A stretch of DNA of 64,000 bases from the NCBI GenBank assembly GCA_963801065.1, contig CAWDDG010000008.1:372001-436000 (forward strand), read 5' to 3'. Origin of the DNA: CAWDDG01 sp963801065. Its GTDB lineage: Bacteria > Actinomycetota > Actinomycetes > Jiangellales > Jiangellaceae. The notes under the pieces were generated by a model. It made no database searches and was not told where the DNA came from. It worked only from the letters and a program-made list of their open reading frames with translations. Within the stretch, counting starts at the first letter, position 1. Every line of letters starts with the position of its first letter. Made by a program: the position numbers and the translations under genes. This document shows positions 37,316 through 46,529 of the stretch, in pieces.

Positions 37316-38509
37316 ATGTTCGCTCGACGCTACTGGGGCCGGGAGCCGCTACTCTGCCGTGCCGCGGCATTGATGGACGCGTCCGGCGATCCGTCGGGCT
37401 TCGCCGACCTGCTCAGCCAGGACGACGCCGACGAGCTGTTGAGCCGACGCGGGCTTCGGGCACCCTTCCTGCGGATCGCGCACGAGGGTGCCGTGCTGCC
37501 GGCCTCCGATTTCACCGGTGGCGGGGGTGCGGGCGCAGAGGTCGCCGACCAGGTGCTCGACGAGCTCGTACTCGCGCGCTACGCGGAGGGCGCCACCCTG
37601 GTCCTGCAGGGTCTGCACCGGCTCTGGCCGCCGCTGATCGACTTCGCCGGCCACCTCGCGACTGAGCTGGTCGCGCCGGTCGGTGTGAACGCCTACCTGA
37701 CACCGGCCGGCAACCAGGGCTTCGCGACGCACTACGACACCCACGACGTGTTCGTGCTCCAGGTGGCCGGCCGCAAGAGATGGCGGATTCACAAGCCCGT
37801 GCTGCCCGATCCGCTCGAACGCCAGCCGTGGGGCGGTCGCGCCGAGGAGGTGCTCGCGGTAGCGGAGTCGCCGGCCATCCTGGACGTGGTGCTCGCTCCC
37901 GGTGACGCGCTCTACCTCCCGCGTGGCTGGTTGCACGCGGCCGAAGCTCTGGGCGAGCCGTCGCTGCACCTGACGGTGGCGATGCGGGCGACGAACCGGT
38001 TCGCGCTCGTCGAGGCACTGCTCGCCATGGCCATGGACCAACCGAGCCTGCGGGCCGGCTTCCCGCTCGGTCTCGACGTCACCGACCCGATGCAGCTGGA
38101 GCCACATCTCGCGGCGACCGCGGACGCGCTGCGCGAGTGGCTGACCGATGTCGACTCCGAGGCGGTCGCAGCCCGGCTCCGAAAGCGTGAGTGGCTGGCG
38201 ACCCGTGCCGCGCCGATCCGGCCCGTCGACCAGGCGAGGGCTGCGGTTGACCTCGAACTGGAGCACGTGCTCGCGCCTCGGCGCGGCCTGCGCTGGCGGA
38301 TCACCCCGGTCGGCGAGGACCGCATCGCGCTGTATCTGCCCGACCGCACGCTCACGGTCCCCTCGTACTGCGAGACCGCGCTGCGGGCGCTGCTCGCCGG
38401 CCCCGAGATCCGCGTCGGCGACCTGCCCGGGCTGGCGTCAGACGACCGGTTGACATTCGCCCGCCGCTTGCTGCGCGAAGCCGTGGCGGTACCCGCCGAG
38501 AAGTCGTAG
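37316..38509 (+). CDS. JmjC/cupin-type Fe(II)/2-oxoglutarate oxygenase
   Basis: 397 aa from ATG 37316. Iron ligands are H139 and D141 in FATHYDTHDVFVLQVAGRKR and H207 in YLPRGWLHAAEALGEPSLHL, the layout of cupin_4/ribosomal-oxygenase-like hydroxylases. The C-terminal part is the winged-helix region of that family. Family members usually have residues before FARRYWGREPLL; the frame is open upstream through RCVCIDLE to a CTG at 37229 that overlaps the peptide gene stop as CTGA, so translation may start there (426 aa). Substrate may be the upstream repeat peptide or a ribosomal protein. Confidence 0.85.
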   Translation: MFARRYWGREPLLCRAAALMDASGDPSGFADLLSQDDADELLSRRGLRAPFLRIAHEGAVLPASDFTGGGGAGAEVADQVLDELVLARYAEGATLVLQGLHRLWPPLIDFAGHLATELVAPVGVNAYLTPAGNQGFATHYDTHDVFVLQVAGRKRWRIHKPVLPDPLERQPWGGRAEEVLAVAESPAILDVVLAPGDALYLPRGWLHAAEALGEPSLHLTVAMRATNRFALVEALLAMAMDQPSLRAGFPLGLDVTDPMQLEPHLAATADALREWLTDVDSEAVAARLRKREWLATRAAPIRPVDQARAAVDLELEHVLAPRRGLRWRITPVGEDRIALYLPDRTLTVPSYCETALRALLAGPEIRVGDLPGLASDDRLTFARRLLREAVAVPAEKS

Positions 38510-38635
38510 AAGCTTCGTCGCAGCGAGAGTGACGAACGGCTCGAGGCTAAGATCGACGCTCTGCTGCGTGAGCGGGGCATCGAGCCCTCTACGGTGAGGG
38601 AGGACCCGGTCATCGACGTGGGACGGGCCGGCTGA
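38510..38635 (+). other. Open tail after cupin stop, possible remnant
   Basis: The cupin frame stays open for 41 codons after its TAG, reading KLRRSESDERLEAKIDALLR, ERGIEPSTVREDPVIDVGR before a TGA at 38633. The composition looks protein-like, but no start codon lies in frame. It is either read-through sequence or the remnant of a small gene. Confidence 0.35.
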
Positions 38636-38643
38636 GGAGGCAT

Positions 38644-40233
38644 ATGGCGCTGCCGACTTCGGCCGACGCGGTGGTCGTCGGCTCCGGCCCCAATGGTCTC
38701 GTCGCTGCGGCACTGCTCGCCGACGCCGGTTGGGACGTCGTCGTACTCGAAGCCACCGATCAGATCGGCGGCTCGGTGGCGAGCGCCGAGACGACCGCTC
38801 CGGGCTTCGTCGTGGACCTGTGCAGCGCTTTCTATCCACTCGCGGCCGCGTCGCCGGTGTTGGTCGAGCTCGGGCTCGACGTCAGCTGGGAGCATGCACC
38901 TCTCGTCCTCGCCCATCCGCTGCCGGACGGCCGGTGCGTGACGCTGTCCCGCGACCTCGACGAGACGGCGGCGTCCGTCGGATCGTTCGCGCCCGCCGAT
39001 GCGGCGCGCTGGCGGGCGATGGTCGACGAATGGCGGGAGATCCGTGACGACCTGCTCGACTCCCTCCTGCGGCCGTTTCCGCCGGTCCGGGCCGGGGCTC
39101 GGCTGGCGCGGACGTTGGGCCCTTCCGGGATCGCCCGCCTCGCACGTCGTGCCGTCGTGCCTGTCCGCGCCATGGCGACCGAGGAGTTCGACGGCGATGG
39201 TGCCGGGTTGCTGCTCGCCGGCAACGCGCTGCACACCGACCTGTCCCCGGACAGTGCGGGATCGGGGATCTTCGGCTGGCTACTGGCGATGCTCGCGCAG
39301 GATGTCGGGTTCCCGGTGCCTCGGGGCGGCGCTGGACGGCTCGCAGCGGCCTTGGCGGATCGCGCCCGAGGGCCGGGAGCGATCCTCCTCACCGGCACAC
39401 CGGTCGACGAGGTCGTCGTACGCGGCGGCCAGGCGTTGGGCATACGAACCGCTGGTGGCGACGCCCTGCGGGCGCGCCGGGCCGTACTGGCCGACGTGCC
39501 CGCGCCGACGCTCTTCGGCGACCTGGTCAGTCGTGACGCATTGCCTCCAGGCGCCCGTACCCGTATGGAGCGATATCCCTGGGACGACGCCACGCTCAAG
39601 GTGAACTGGGCACTGTCCGATCCGGTGCCGTGGAAGGCCGAGGCGGCGCGGGCTGCCGGGACACTGCACGTGGGCGCCGACCTCGACGGGCTGACTTCCT
39701 TCTCTACGTCGCTCGCGAGGGGAGAGGTGCCGACGGACCCGTTCCTCCTGGTGGGGCAGATGACCACGAGCGACCCGTCGCGGTCACCCGAGGGCACCGA
39801 GTCGCTGTGGGCGTACACACATCTGCCGCGCCGCCTCGCCGGCGAGGTCGCTGTCGTGACCGAGCAGGTGCGGCGCGTCGAAGCCGTCCTCGAGGGTTAT
39901 GCCCCCGGGTTCGCCGATCTCGTCCTGGCGCGGCACGTCCAGATGCCGGCCGATCTCGAGCGCCACAACCCGTCGCTGCTCGGCGGAGCGATCAACGCCG
40001 GGACCGCCGCCCCACACAACCAGCTCGTCTTCCGTCCATGGGCCGGCCTGGGGAGGGCGGAGACGCCGGTCGAGCGGCTCTACCTCGCGTCCGGTTCGGC
40101 ACACCCGGGAGGTGGCGTGCACGGGGCCTGTGGAGCCAACGCGGCCAGGGCGGCACTGCTCGCCTCGCGCGGCGCCACAGGCCGGCTTGCCTCCCGTACG
40201 CTTCGATCGGTGATCCGCGCTGTCAACACCTGA
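38644..40233 (+). CDS. FAD-dependent NAD(P)/FAD oxidoreductase (phytoene-desaturase-like)
   Basis: 529 aa, start preceded by GAGGAGG. Dinucleotide motif DAVVVGSGPNGLVAAALLAD with VVVLEATDQIGGSVASAETT is typical of the carotenoid desaturase/isomerase branch (CrtI-like, PYROXD2). The C-terminal FAD motif is ERLYLASGSAHPGGGVHGAC. Actinobacteria carry many such proteins outside carotenoid clusters and no crt genes are nearby, so the substrate is unknown. Confidence 0.88.
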   Translation: MALPTSADAVVVGSGPNGLVAAALLADAGWDVVVLEATDQIGGSVASAETTAPGFVVDLCSAFYPLAAASPVLVELGLDVSWEHAPLVLAHPLPDGRCVTLSRDLDETAASVGSFAPADAARWRAMVDEWREIRDDLLDSLLRPFPPVRAGARLARTLGPSGIARLARRAVVPVRAMATEEFDGDGAGLLLAGNALHTDLSPDSAGSGIFGWLLAMLAQDVGFPVPRGGAGRLAAALADRARGPGAILLTGTPVDEVVVRGGQALGIRTAGGDALRARRAVLADVPAPTLFGDLVSRDALPPGARTRMERYPWDDATLKVNWALSDPVPWKAEAARAAGTLHVGADLDGLTSFSTSLARGEVPTDPFLLVGQMTTSDPSRSPEGTESLWAYTHLPRRLAGEVAVVTEQVRRVEAVLEGYAPGFADLVLARHVQMPADLERHNPSLLGGAINAGTAAPHNQLVFRPWAGLGRAETPVERLYLASGSAHPGGGVHGACGANAARAALLASRGATGRLASRTLRSVIRAVNT

Positions 40234-40254
40234 GCCGGTCCTATGACGCGATAC

Positions 40255-40284
40255 TTGACTATTGGTCGCGGCCGACGGTAGACA
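40255..40284 (+). promoter_or_regulatory. Putative sigma-A-type promoter before STAS gene
   Basis: TTGACT (40255-40260) and TAGACA (40279-40284) with an 18-bp spacer, 138 bp before the GTG of the STAS gene. Confidence 0.35.
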
Positions 40285-40421
40285 TAGGCGCGCCGATTGG
40301 TCGGACAGTGGCCGTCACCCTGGGTCGCAGTCGTGGAGGGTCGCCATTCGGTGCCATGAGAGGTGGTCGTGATGACGTCGCGGTTCAGGTTCTCCATCTG
40401 GCCGGCGGAGGCTGGCCTCAG

Positions 40422-40838
40422 GTGACGGCCGAGCTCGAAGTTCGCAACCAGACCCTCGGCGGCTGTCTCATCGTCCGGGTGGCTGGCGAGCTGGACCTGG
40501 CGACCGCGCCTGTCCTGCGTGATCACGTGCTGGGCCAACTTGCCCTGGGACAGACCAACCTCGTCATCGATCTCGGCCGGGTTCCCTTCCTCGACTCGAC
40601 CGGAGTGAGTGCGCTCGTCGTCGCCCATCGCGAGGCAGAGGCTCGCGGCGGCAGCGTTCGGCTGGCCGGTGCCCGGCGCTCGGTTCGGCGGGTCTTCGAG
40701 ATCACCCGTCTGGACCGCCTGTTCGACCTGCACGACGACGTCAGCGACGCCCTCGAGGCGGCGATGGGACCGACGGGCGCGGGCACCGCCGAGCGCGGAG
40801 AACCGACGACGTCCGCGGTTCCGCGACCGGGGGCATGA
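40422..40838 (+). CDS. STAS-domain protein (anti-anti-sigma factor type)
   Basis: 138 aa from GTG 40422, set by GGAGG at 40407-40411; an ATG at 40356 is in frame but lacks a well-placed site. STAS core: CLIVRVAGELDLATAPVLRD, TNLVIDLGRVPFLDSTGVSA, with the phosphorylatable Ser in LDSTG. These proteins release sigma factors from anti-sigma kinases. No partner kinase or sigma gene is in the window. Confidence 0.87.
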   Translation: MTAELEVRNQTLGGCLIVRVAGELDLATAPVLRDHVLGQLALGQTNLVIDLGRVPFLDSTGVSALVVAHREAEARGGSVRLAGARRSVRRVFEITRLDRLFDLHDDVSDALEAAMGPTGAGTAERGEPTTSAVPRPGA

Positions 40839-40903
40839 ACCGCGAGATGGCACGGCCGGCGTGACCAACCCGTCGACCGTCGGTCGGCACAACCGCTCGT
40901 GGG

Positions 40904-41317
40904 TTACGGCTCGCCGAGTGTGGGCGGTGACTGCTGCACGCCGTTGCCGCCCCACGGCCTGTCCGTCAAGCCACGGGCGGAACCATGTCCGGCGAGGAAC
41001 GCCTCGATCTCGGCGATGCCGCGGGTCGCATACCGGCGCGTAGCGCTCTCGTCCTCGGTCGGGTGTCGCCGCGCCGGCGGGCCGGCCTCCCTCCACGCGG
41101 CGTAGATGTCGGGCCGGCCGCACCAGCCCGAACCGGCAGCGACCAAGCCGCACATCAATGCCCACAGCAGGTAACGCACCACGGCCGACAAGACGTTCAG
41201 GCCGTGCCTCAGCATGTGTCGCACCGCGACCTCCGCAGAGCCGTGACCGCGACCCTCGGGGATACGGACTCGAGGTGTCGCAGTCGATTCCCGCCTCGAC
41301 CTTACGCCGATTTGCAT
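40904..41317 (-). CDS. Hypothetical protein with one membrane segment
   Basis: 137 aa reading. A hydrophobic helix VVRYLLWALMCGLVAAGSGW follows a basic N-terminal part, and the C-terminus reads AAWREAGPPARRHPTEDESA then TRGIAEIEAFLAGHG. The start could be a later Met in the HMLRHGLNVLSAVVRYLL segment. No family is recognised; coding status is uncertain. Confidence 0.4.
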   Translation of the reverse strand: MQIGVRSRRESTATPRVRIPEGRGHGSAEVAVRHMLRHGLNVLSAVVRYLLWALMCGLVAAGSGWCGRPDIYAAWREAGPPARRHPTEDESATRRYATRGIAEIEAFLAGHGSARGLTDRPWGGNGVQQSPPTLGEP

Positions 41318-41347
41318 AGCAGGAACACGGTTCTTGGCGTGTCGGCC

Positions 41348-41833
41348 TCAGAACAGGTGCTCGACGAGCTCGGCCAGATGGCGCAGCAACGGCACGGCCA
41401 GGGCCCGTTCCGAGGCATCGAGGCTGTCCCACGCCCCCGCAACATGCCCGGCGACCACGGCACGCTTCGCAGCGAGCAACCGCTCACCGCGATCGCTGAG
41501 GCTCACCACAGTTCGGCGTCTATCGTTGCCCGAAGCGCTGCGCTGCACCAAGCCGTCCCGCTCGAGTGCGGATACTCCGCGCGTCACCGTCGGCTGGGTC
41601 AACCCCGTGTATGTGGCTACGGCGCCGACTCCCGCGCTCCCACACTCCTCGACGGCGTCCAGCAGAACGAGCTGAGGAACGGTGATGTCGTCGAACAAGG
41701 GCTGAATCCGACCCCGAGTGCGACGGGCGGCCGCCAAGAACGCGAGCAGAGCATCGGCAAACTCTCGCGCATCGGCGCCCGGCGCCCCCACGCTGCGTCC
41801 CAGCCGTCCGACGGGGTACGCGCCTTCGACCAC
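41348..41833 (-). CDS. MarR-family transcriptional regulator
   Basis: 161 aa. Winged helix: ITVPQLVLLDAVEECGSAGV, AVATYTGLTQPTVTRGVSAL, ERDGLVQRSASGNDRRRTVV, SLSDRGERLLAAKR; the DRR wing is typical. It lies 16 bp after the flavoenzyme gene on the same strand, so it probably regulates that gene in response to a phenolic or similar ligand. Confidence 0.9.
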   Translation of the reverse strand: MVEGAYPVGRLGRSVGAPGADAREFADALLAFLAAARRTRGRIQPLFDDITVPQLVLLDAVEECGSAGVGAVATYTGLTQPTVTRGVSALERDGLVQRSASGNDRRRTVVSLSDRGERLLAAKRAVVAGHVAGAWDSLDASERALAVPLLRHLAELVEHLF

Positions 41834-41849
41834 GCCCCCTCATTCCTCC

Positions 41850-43241
41850 CTAGCCATCGATCGCCGGTGGGATGTTCTGGTTGAGTCGGAAGAGGTTGGT
41901 CGGGTCGTAGCGGCCCTTGATTGCCGTGAGCCGTTCCCAGGTCGGCCCCGGGTAGGCATCGCGGACTCGCGCCTCGCCCTCGTTGCCGAGGAAGCCGACG
42001 TACGCGCCGGTGTCATTCTGCCGCAGCGCTGCCGCAAAGCCGGTGACCCAGGGCTCGTGCACCGCGGACTCGTCGGGGTGCTCGTAGACGGCTGCGACGT
42101 TCACCATGATCCGGCTCCGACGGTGGGCGAACGCGGTGGCCTCGGCGGGCACGCGCGCCATCTCCCCACCGAGCACGCGTAGCTGCGCCACGCGCATCGG
42201 TGCGGTCGAGGCCTGGAGCTGGTCGACGATCGTTTCGGCGGCGCGGCGATCGATGCCGTCGACGAACATCGTGCGGTTGGTGGCGACCGGGTGGTAGCCC
42301 TCCTCGTCCGGCGGGTAGATCTGCGGGTACGGCATCGGCTGGACCATATCGGCGATCGGCGTGGCGAGCGCCCGGAACGGGGCGATGACCCGCTCACCGA
42401 TCTCGGCCGCACCGGCGTACGCAAACATACCCATGATGACGAGCTGGCCGTGGTGTTCGGCCGGCACGAAGGGCATCGGTGGCGCAGGCATCACGTTCGC
42501 GATCGTCGAGAGCTCATCCGGCGCGGCCTCGGCCTCGGCGACGAATGCTTCGATGACGTCGGGCGTCGCCGGCAGCATCAGCATGCCGCCGACGATCGTG
42601 TCGACCTCGTGCAGCCGGTACTGGAACCGTGTTGCGACGCCGAAGTTGCCGCCGCCACCCCGGATCGCCCAGAACAGGTCCGGATGCGTCTGGGCGTCCA
42701 CCCGGAGAAGCTTGCCGTCAGCGGTCACGACGTCGGCGGCCAACAGTGAGTCGATCGTGAGGCCTTGCTTGCGCACCAGGTATCCGACGCCGCCGCCCAG
42801 GGTGATCCCGCCGATGCCGACCGAGCCGGTGTCGCCGAACCCGGTCGTGAGCCCGTGGGCTCCGGTAGCAGCCGAGTACTCGACCGCCGTCAGCCCTGTC
42901 TCGGCCCATGCGGTGCGCCGTTCGACGTCGATGTCCAAGGCGCGCATGGCCGAGAGGTCGAGCACGATCCCACCGTCGCACACGCTGTGTCCTGCGGCGC
43001 TGTGGCCGCCGCTACGGACCGCGAGTTCCACCCCGGTGTCGCGCGCCAGCGAGACGATTCGCGAGACCTCGGTCGCGTCCGCCGGCCGGACGATGAGCGC
43101 CGGCCGCCTGTCGAACGCGCCGGAGAACACGGTGCGTGCCTCGTCGTACTCGGCGTCGCTCGGCGCGATCACCCGACCGCTGAGATCGGCGCGCAGCCGA
43201 GAGATCGAGATGGTGGTCGGATCCGAGGTGGAGGACTTCAT
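41850..43241 (-). CDS. FAD-linked oxidase (berberine-bridge-enzyme type)
   Basis: 463 aa. Covalent FAD His80 lies in VELAVRSGGHSAAGHSVCDG; the second FAD region is GFGDTGSVGIGGITLGGGVG. GNFGVATRFQYRLHEV and the C-terminal YDPTNLFRLNQNIPP are the BBE-domain signatures. These enzymes oxidise sugars, aromatic alcohols or alkaloid-like compounds. The bicovalent Cys site is not evident. Paired with a MarR regulator. Confidence 0.9.
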   Translation of the reverse strand: MKSSTSDPTTISISRLRADLSGRVIAPSDAEYDEARTVFSGAFDRRPALIVRPADATEVSRIVSLARDTGVELAVRSGGHSAAGHSVCDGGIVLDLSAMRALDIDVERRTAWAETGLTAVEYSAATGAHGLTTGFGDTGSVGIGGITLGGGVGYLVRKQGLTIDSLLAADVVTADGKLLRVDAQTHPDLFWAIRGGGGNFGVATRFQYRLHEVDTIVGGMLMLPATPDVIEAFVAEAEAAPDELSTIANVMPAPPMPFVPAEHHGQLVIMGMFAYAGAAEIGERVIAPFRALATPIADMVQPMPYPQIYPPDEEGYHPVATNRTMFVDGIDRRAAETIVDQLQASTAPMRVAQLRVLGGEMARVPAEATAFAHRRSRIMVNVAAVYEHPDESAVHEPWVTGFAAALRQNDTGAYVGFLGNEGEARVRDAYPGPTWERLTAIKGRYDPTNLFRLNQNIPPAIDG

Positions 43242-43484
43242 GATGACTCCTTCTTGGACGAGCGCTGGACCTGTGGGGCAGCCGGTGCTGCGGAGCGCAC
43301 CGCCCGCTGGTTCCCAGCCTTTCAGCCGGGTCTGACACGTTGAGGACGGTGATGCCGTCTACTTGGACCTCGTTCGGTGGCCAGACTCATCGGCCCCGCG
43401 CATTGAGGCGAGGCAGAACGCCACGCCGCGCCCGATGGGAAGTGCGGTTCGCGTGCCACGATGATGACTGTGAAGGGAGGCACC

Positions 43485-44087
43485 ATGGCAACAGACTTCA
43501 ACGCAGCCACCGGAAGCCAGCCGTGGCTCCACCAGCGCGGCCGGGAGATCCAGACCTTCGGCACCGTGCGGCAGCTGCCGATCGCGCTGTCCTACGACGC
43601 CAGGATGTACTCATGCCAGCGGCTCAACCAGGTCCTCGCCGACAGCCAGATCCTGTTCGCGCTCTACAAGAAACACCACTGGCTCATGCGCGGTCACACC
43701 TTCTACCAGCTGCATCTCCTCCTGGACAAGCACGCCGGTGAGCAGCTCACGCTGATCGATACCATCGCCGAACGCGTGCAAACACTCGGTGGCGTCGCGG
43801 TCGGTGACCCACGTCACGTCGCCGAGATCACCCGGGTACGACGCCCGCCCGACGGCGCGGAAGAGGTTCCCGCCATGCTGTCCCGGCTGCTCGAGGCGCA
43901 CGAACTCATCCTCACCGACGCACACGACGCCGCCCGGCGGGTCGTCGACACCGGTGACGACGGCACCAACGATCTGCTCGTCTCCGACGTCATCCGTAGC
44001 GGAGAGCTACAGGCATGGTTCCTGGCCGAGCACCTCGTGAACACCCCACTCGTCCGTACCGAACGCGACGAGAAAGCGCCATCATGA
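43485..44087 (+). CDS. Dps-family ferritin-like protein
   Basis: 200 aa from ATG 43485 with GAAGGGAGG four bases upstream. The Dps metal site is in LYKKHHWLMRGHTFYQLHLL followed by DKHAGEQLTLIDTIAERVQT. The C-terminal helices continue with LLEAHELILTDAHDAARRVV. Dps proteins store iron and protect DNA under oxidative stress. Divergent from the flavoenzyme across 243 bp. Confidence 0.9.
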   Translation: MATDFNAATGSQPWLHQRGREIQTFGTVRQLPIALSYDARMYSCQRLNQVLADSQILFALYKKHHWLMRGHTFYQLHLLLDKHAGEQLTLIDTIAERVQTLGGVAVGDPRHVAEITRVRRPPDGAEEVPAMLSRLLEAHELILTDAHDAARRVVDTGDDGTNDLLVSDVIRSGELQAWFLAEHLVNTPLVRTERDEKAPS

Positions 44088-44403
44088 CCGCGTCCCACGG
44101 CCGCACCGCCATCGAGTAGAAGTACACACGCCCCGCGTCACCGGCTGGGCGGGCCGTCGTCGCTCCGGGCTCACTGGAGGCCAGGGAATCGTGCCACTGC
44201 GGCCGATGTTGTGGCCGCGCGAAAGGCGCGGAAGCTCCGTGCCAGTCAGCCCGCCGTGAGATATCTTCCGCAACCGCAGGAGCGACCGCTGGGCTGCGTC
44301 TGCGGGCCGTCAGCCTTCGTGGAGGCGGGTACGAACGGCGTCTTCCAACTCGTGCAGGACGTCAGCGATGGACGGAACGATTCGGACCACGGGAGCTGAC
44401 CCG
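44088..44403. other. Intergenic with a possible reductase remnant
   Basis: A plus-strand frame ending at 44399 reads CVCGPSAFVEAG, like the NAD-binding end of a ferredoxin-reductase-type protein, with no start and no upstream domain. I treat it as a possible remnant only. Confidence 0.3.
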
Positions 44404-46332
44404 ATGGCTATACCTACGCCGCGACGGCTGACCGGGCGTACCGCATGGGTTCGCAACCTCGCACGACCGGTTCGGGTCTTCGTCGCCACCGAGGTCGGGA
44501 GCGCGATCGTCCTCCTGGCAGCGGCACTCGCAGCGCTGGTGTGGGCGAACTCGCCGTGGGGATCCAGCTACGAAGCCGTCTGGTCCAGCGAGCTGTCGAT
44601 TCGCTTGGCGGGTGCGGAGCTGTCCCAAGATCTGCGGGACTGGATCAACGACGGCCTGATGGCGTTCTTCTTCTTCGTGGTCGGGCTGGAGATCAGGCGC
44701 GAGCTCGACATGGGGGAATTGCGGGACCGGCGCCGAGTCGCAGTGCCGGTGCTGGCGGCCCTCGGTGGGATGGCCGTTCCGGCGCTGATCTATCTGACAT
44801 TCAACGCGGGCACCGATGCGGGGCAAGCGTGGGGCATCGTGATGGCGACCGACACGGCGTTCGCGCTGGGCGTGCTTGCCCTCGTGGGCCGGCGCTGGCC
44901 GCTGCGGCTGCGGGTGTTCCTATTGACGCTGGTGGTCGTCGACGACGTCGGCGCGCTGTTGGTGATTGCCCTGGCCTACACCGACGACCTGTCGCTGGGT
45001 CCTCTTCTCGTCGCCGCCGGAATCTTCGGCGTGGTCGTCGCGCTGCGCGCCGCGGGCCTCCGGCGCGGCGAGCCGTACTTGGTGCTCGGTGTCGCGCTCT
45101 GGCTGGCGATGCTGCAGTCGGGCGTGCATCCAACGATCGCCGGCGTTGCGATCGGTCTGCTGGCGACGGCACACCCACCACGGCGGACCGACCTGCAGCG
45201 GGCCGCCTCGCTGTGGCGGAGGTTCCGCGAGCAACCGACCTCTGGGTTTGCCCGTTCGGCGAGCCGCGGACTGCAGCGTGCGATCTCGCCCAACGAGCGA
45301 TTGCAGGAGATCTACCACCCGTGGACGAGTTACGTGATCGTCCCGTTGTTCGCGCTGGCGAACGCCGGGGTCGAGTTCAGCGGCGAGCTGCTCGGCCGCG
45401 CAGCGACCTCACCGATCACGCTCGGTATCGTCGTCGGCCTGGTGGTCGGAAAGCAGGTCGGCATCATTGGGGCCAGTTGGCTGGCCACGCGTCGCAGGCT
45501 CGGCGGGTTTCCGCTCACGATCCCCTGGCCTCCCTTGGTGGGAGCCGCCACCGTCGCCGGGATCGGGTTCACCGTTTCGTTGTTCATCGCCGAGCTGTCC
45601 TTCGAAGGAACCGCCTTGGACGAGGCGAAGATCGGCATTCTCGGCGCTTCGATCCTCGCGACCGGACTGGGCTGGCTGGTGTTCCGGGCGATCGATCTAC
45701 TGCCGGAACGGATTCGGTTCGGCGGGCGGGTACGACCGGCGCTCATCGACCTGGCGGATCCGGTCGACCCGGAGCGCGATCACATCCGCGGCCCTGCGGA
45801 TGCACCGGTGACGTTGGTGGAGTACGGCGACTTCGAGTGTCCCTACTGCGGGCAGGCCGAGCCGGTGATCCGGGCACTGCTAGCACAGTTCGGCACGGAC
45901 CTGCGCTTTGTGTTCCGGCACCTGCCACTGGAAGACGTGCACGAGAACGCCCAGGGCGCGGCGGAGGCGGCCGAGGCCGCCGGCGCGCACGGCAGGTTCT
46001 GGGAGATGCACGATCTCCTCTTCAGCCACCAGGACGCGCTGAGCACCGAGGACCTGATCGGATATGCGCGCGAGCTCGGCCTCGACGTCGAGCTCTTCGC
46101 CGAGAAGCTCCGCAGGCGCAAGTACGCACCGCGAGTCGCCCGCGACGTCGAAAGCGCCGAGCAGAGCGATGTCACCGGCACACCGACCTTCTTTGCCAAT
46201 GGACGACGCCACCCCGGCGCATTCGACCTCAACTCGCTCACCGTCCTGGTGCGGTCGGCACTCGCCCAAGCGAAAGAATCGGCACCATCCCCGTCCCAAG
46301 GGAACACGGTCGACCGGGATGCGAACTCTTGA
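44404..46332 (+). CDS. nhaA: NhaA Na+/H+ antiporter fused to a DsbA-like thioredoxin domain
   Basis: 642 aa. Residues 1 to about 440 are NhaA: VGSAIVLLAAALAALVWANS, GLMAFFFFVVGLEIRRELDM, MATDTAFALGVLALVG, and the ion-binding Asp pair near 180-181 in LVVVDDVGALLVIALAYTDD. Residues about 455-630 are a DsbA-type thioredoxin fold, with C479-P-Y-C482 in VEYGDFECPYCGQAEPVIRA and the cis-Pro in DVTGTPTFFANGRRH. Fusions of this kind exist in actinobacteria. The added domain may make the transporter redox-responsive or help envelope disulfide chemistry; this is inference. Confidence 0.93.
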   Translation: MAIPTPRRLTGRTAWVRNLARPVRVFVATEVGSAIVLLAAALAALVWANSPWGSSYEAVWSSELSIRLAGAELSQDLRDWINDGLMAFFFFVVGLEIRRELDMGELRDRRRVAVPVLAALGGMAVPALIYLTFNAGTDAGQAWGIVMATDTAFALGVLALVGRRWPLRLRVFLLTLVVVDDVGALLVIALAYTDDLSLGPLLVAAGIFGVVVALRAAGLRRGEPYLVLGVALWLAMLQSGVHPTIAGVAIGLLATAHPPRRTDLQRAASLWRRFREQPTSGFARSASRGLQRAISPNERLQEIYHPWTSYVIVPLFALANAGVEFSGELLGRAATSPITLGIVVGLVVGKQVGIIGASWLATRRRLGGFPLTIPWPPLVGAATVAGIGFTVSLFIAELSFEGTALDEAKIGILGASILATGLGWLVFRAIDLLPERIRFGGRVRPALIDLADPVDPERDHIRGPADAPVTLVEYGDFECPYCGQAEPVIRALLAQFGTDLRFVFRHLPLEDVHENAQGAAEAAEAAGAHGRFWEMHDLLFSHQDALSTEDLIGYARELGLDVELFAEKLRRRKYAPRVARDVESAEQSDVTGTPTFFANGRRHPGAFDLNSLTVLVRSALAQAKESAPSPSQGNTVDRDANS

Positions 46333-46529
46333 TGCCGAGCCCGTGCTCCAGGCGACGCCAAAGCTTGAACGCTCACCTTGCAGGTGGATCTTCAGAAGCG
46401 GGGGGTGGCCGCGGACACGGCCGAGCGTCGTGGGTCTTCTTGAAGCTCGACCGTGAGATCGACTGTGGACAGGCGCGCCATGCGGCTCGTACTGGACCTG
46501 CGTCACCCGACCTCGCGAAGGCCTCTGCA

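Noticed and set aside
36795..37370. Minus-strand open frame with Val-Gly-Ala repeats antisense to the DGGA peptide
   Set aside because: No ribosome site; the repeats mirror the plus-strand repeat, which has an excellent ribosome site.
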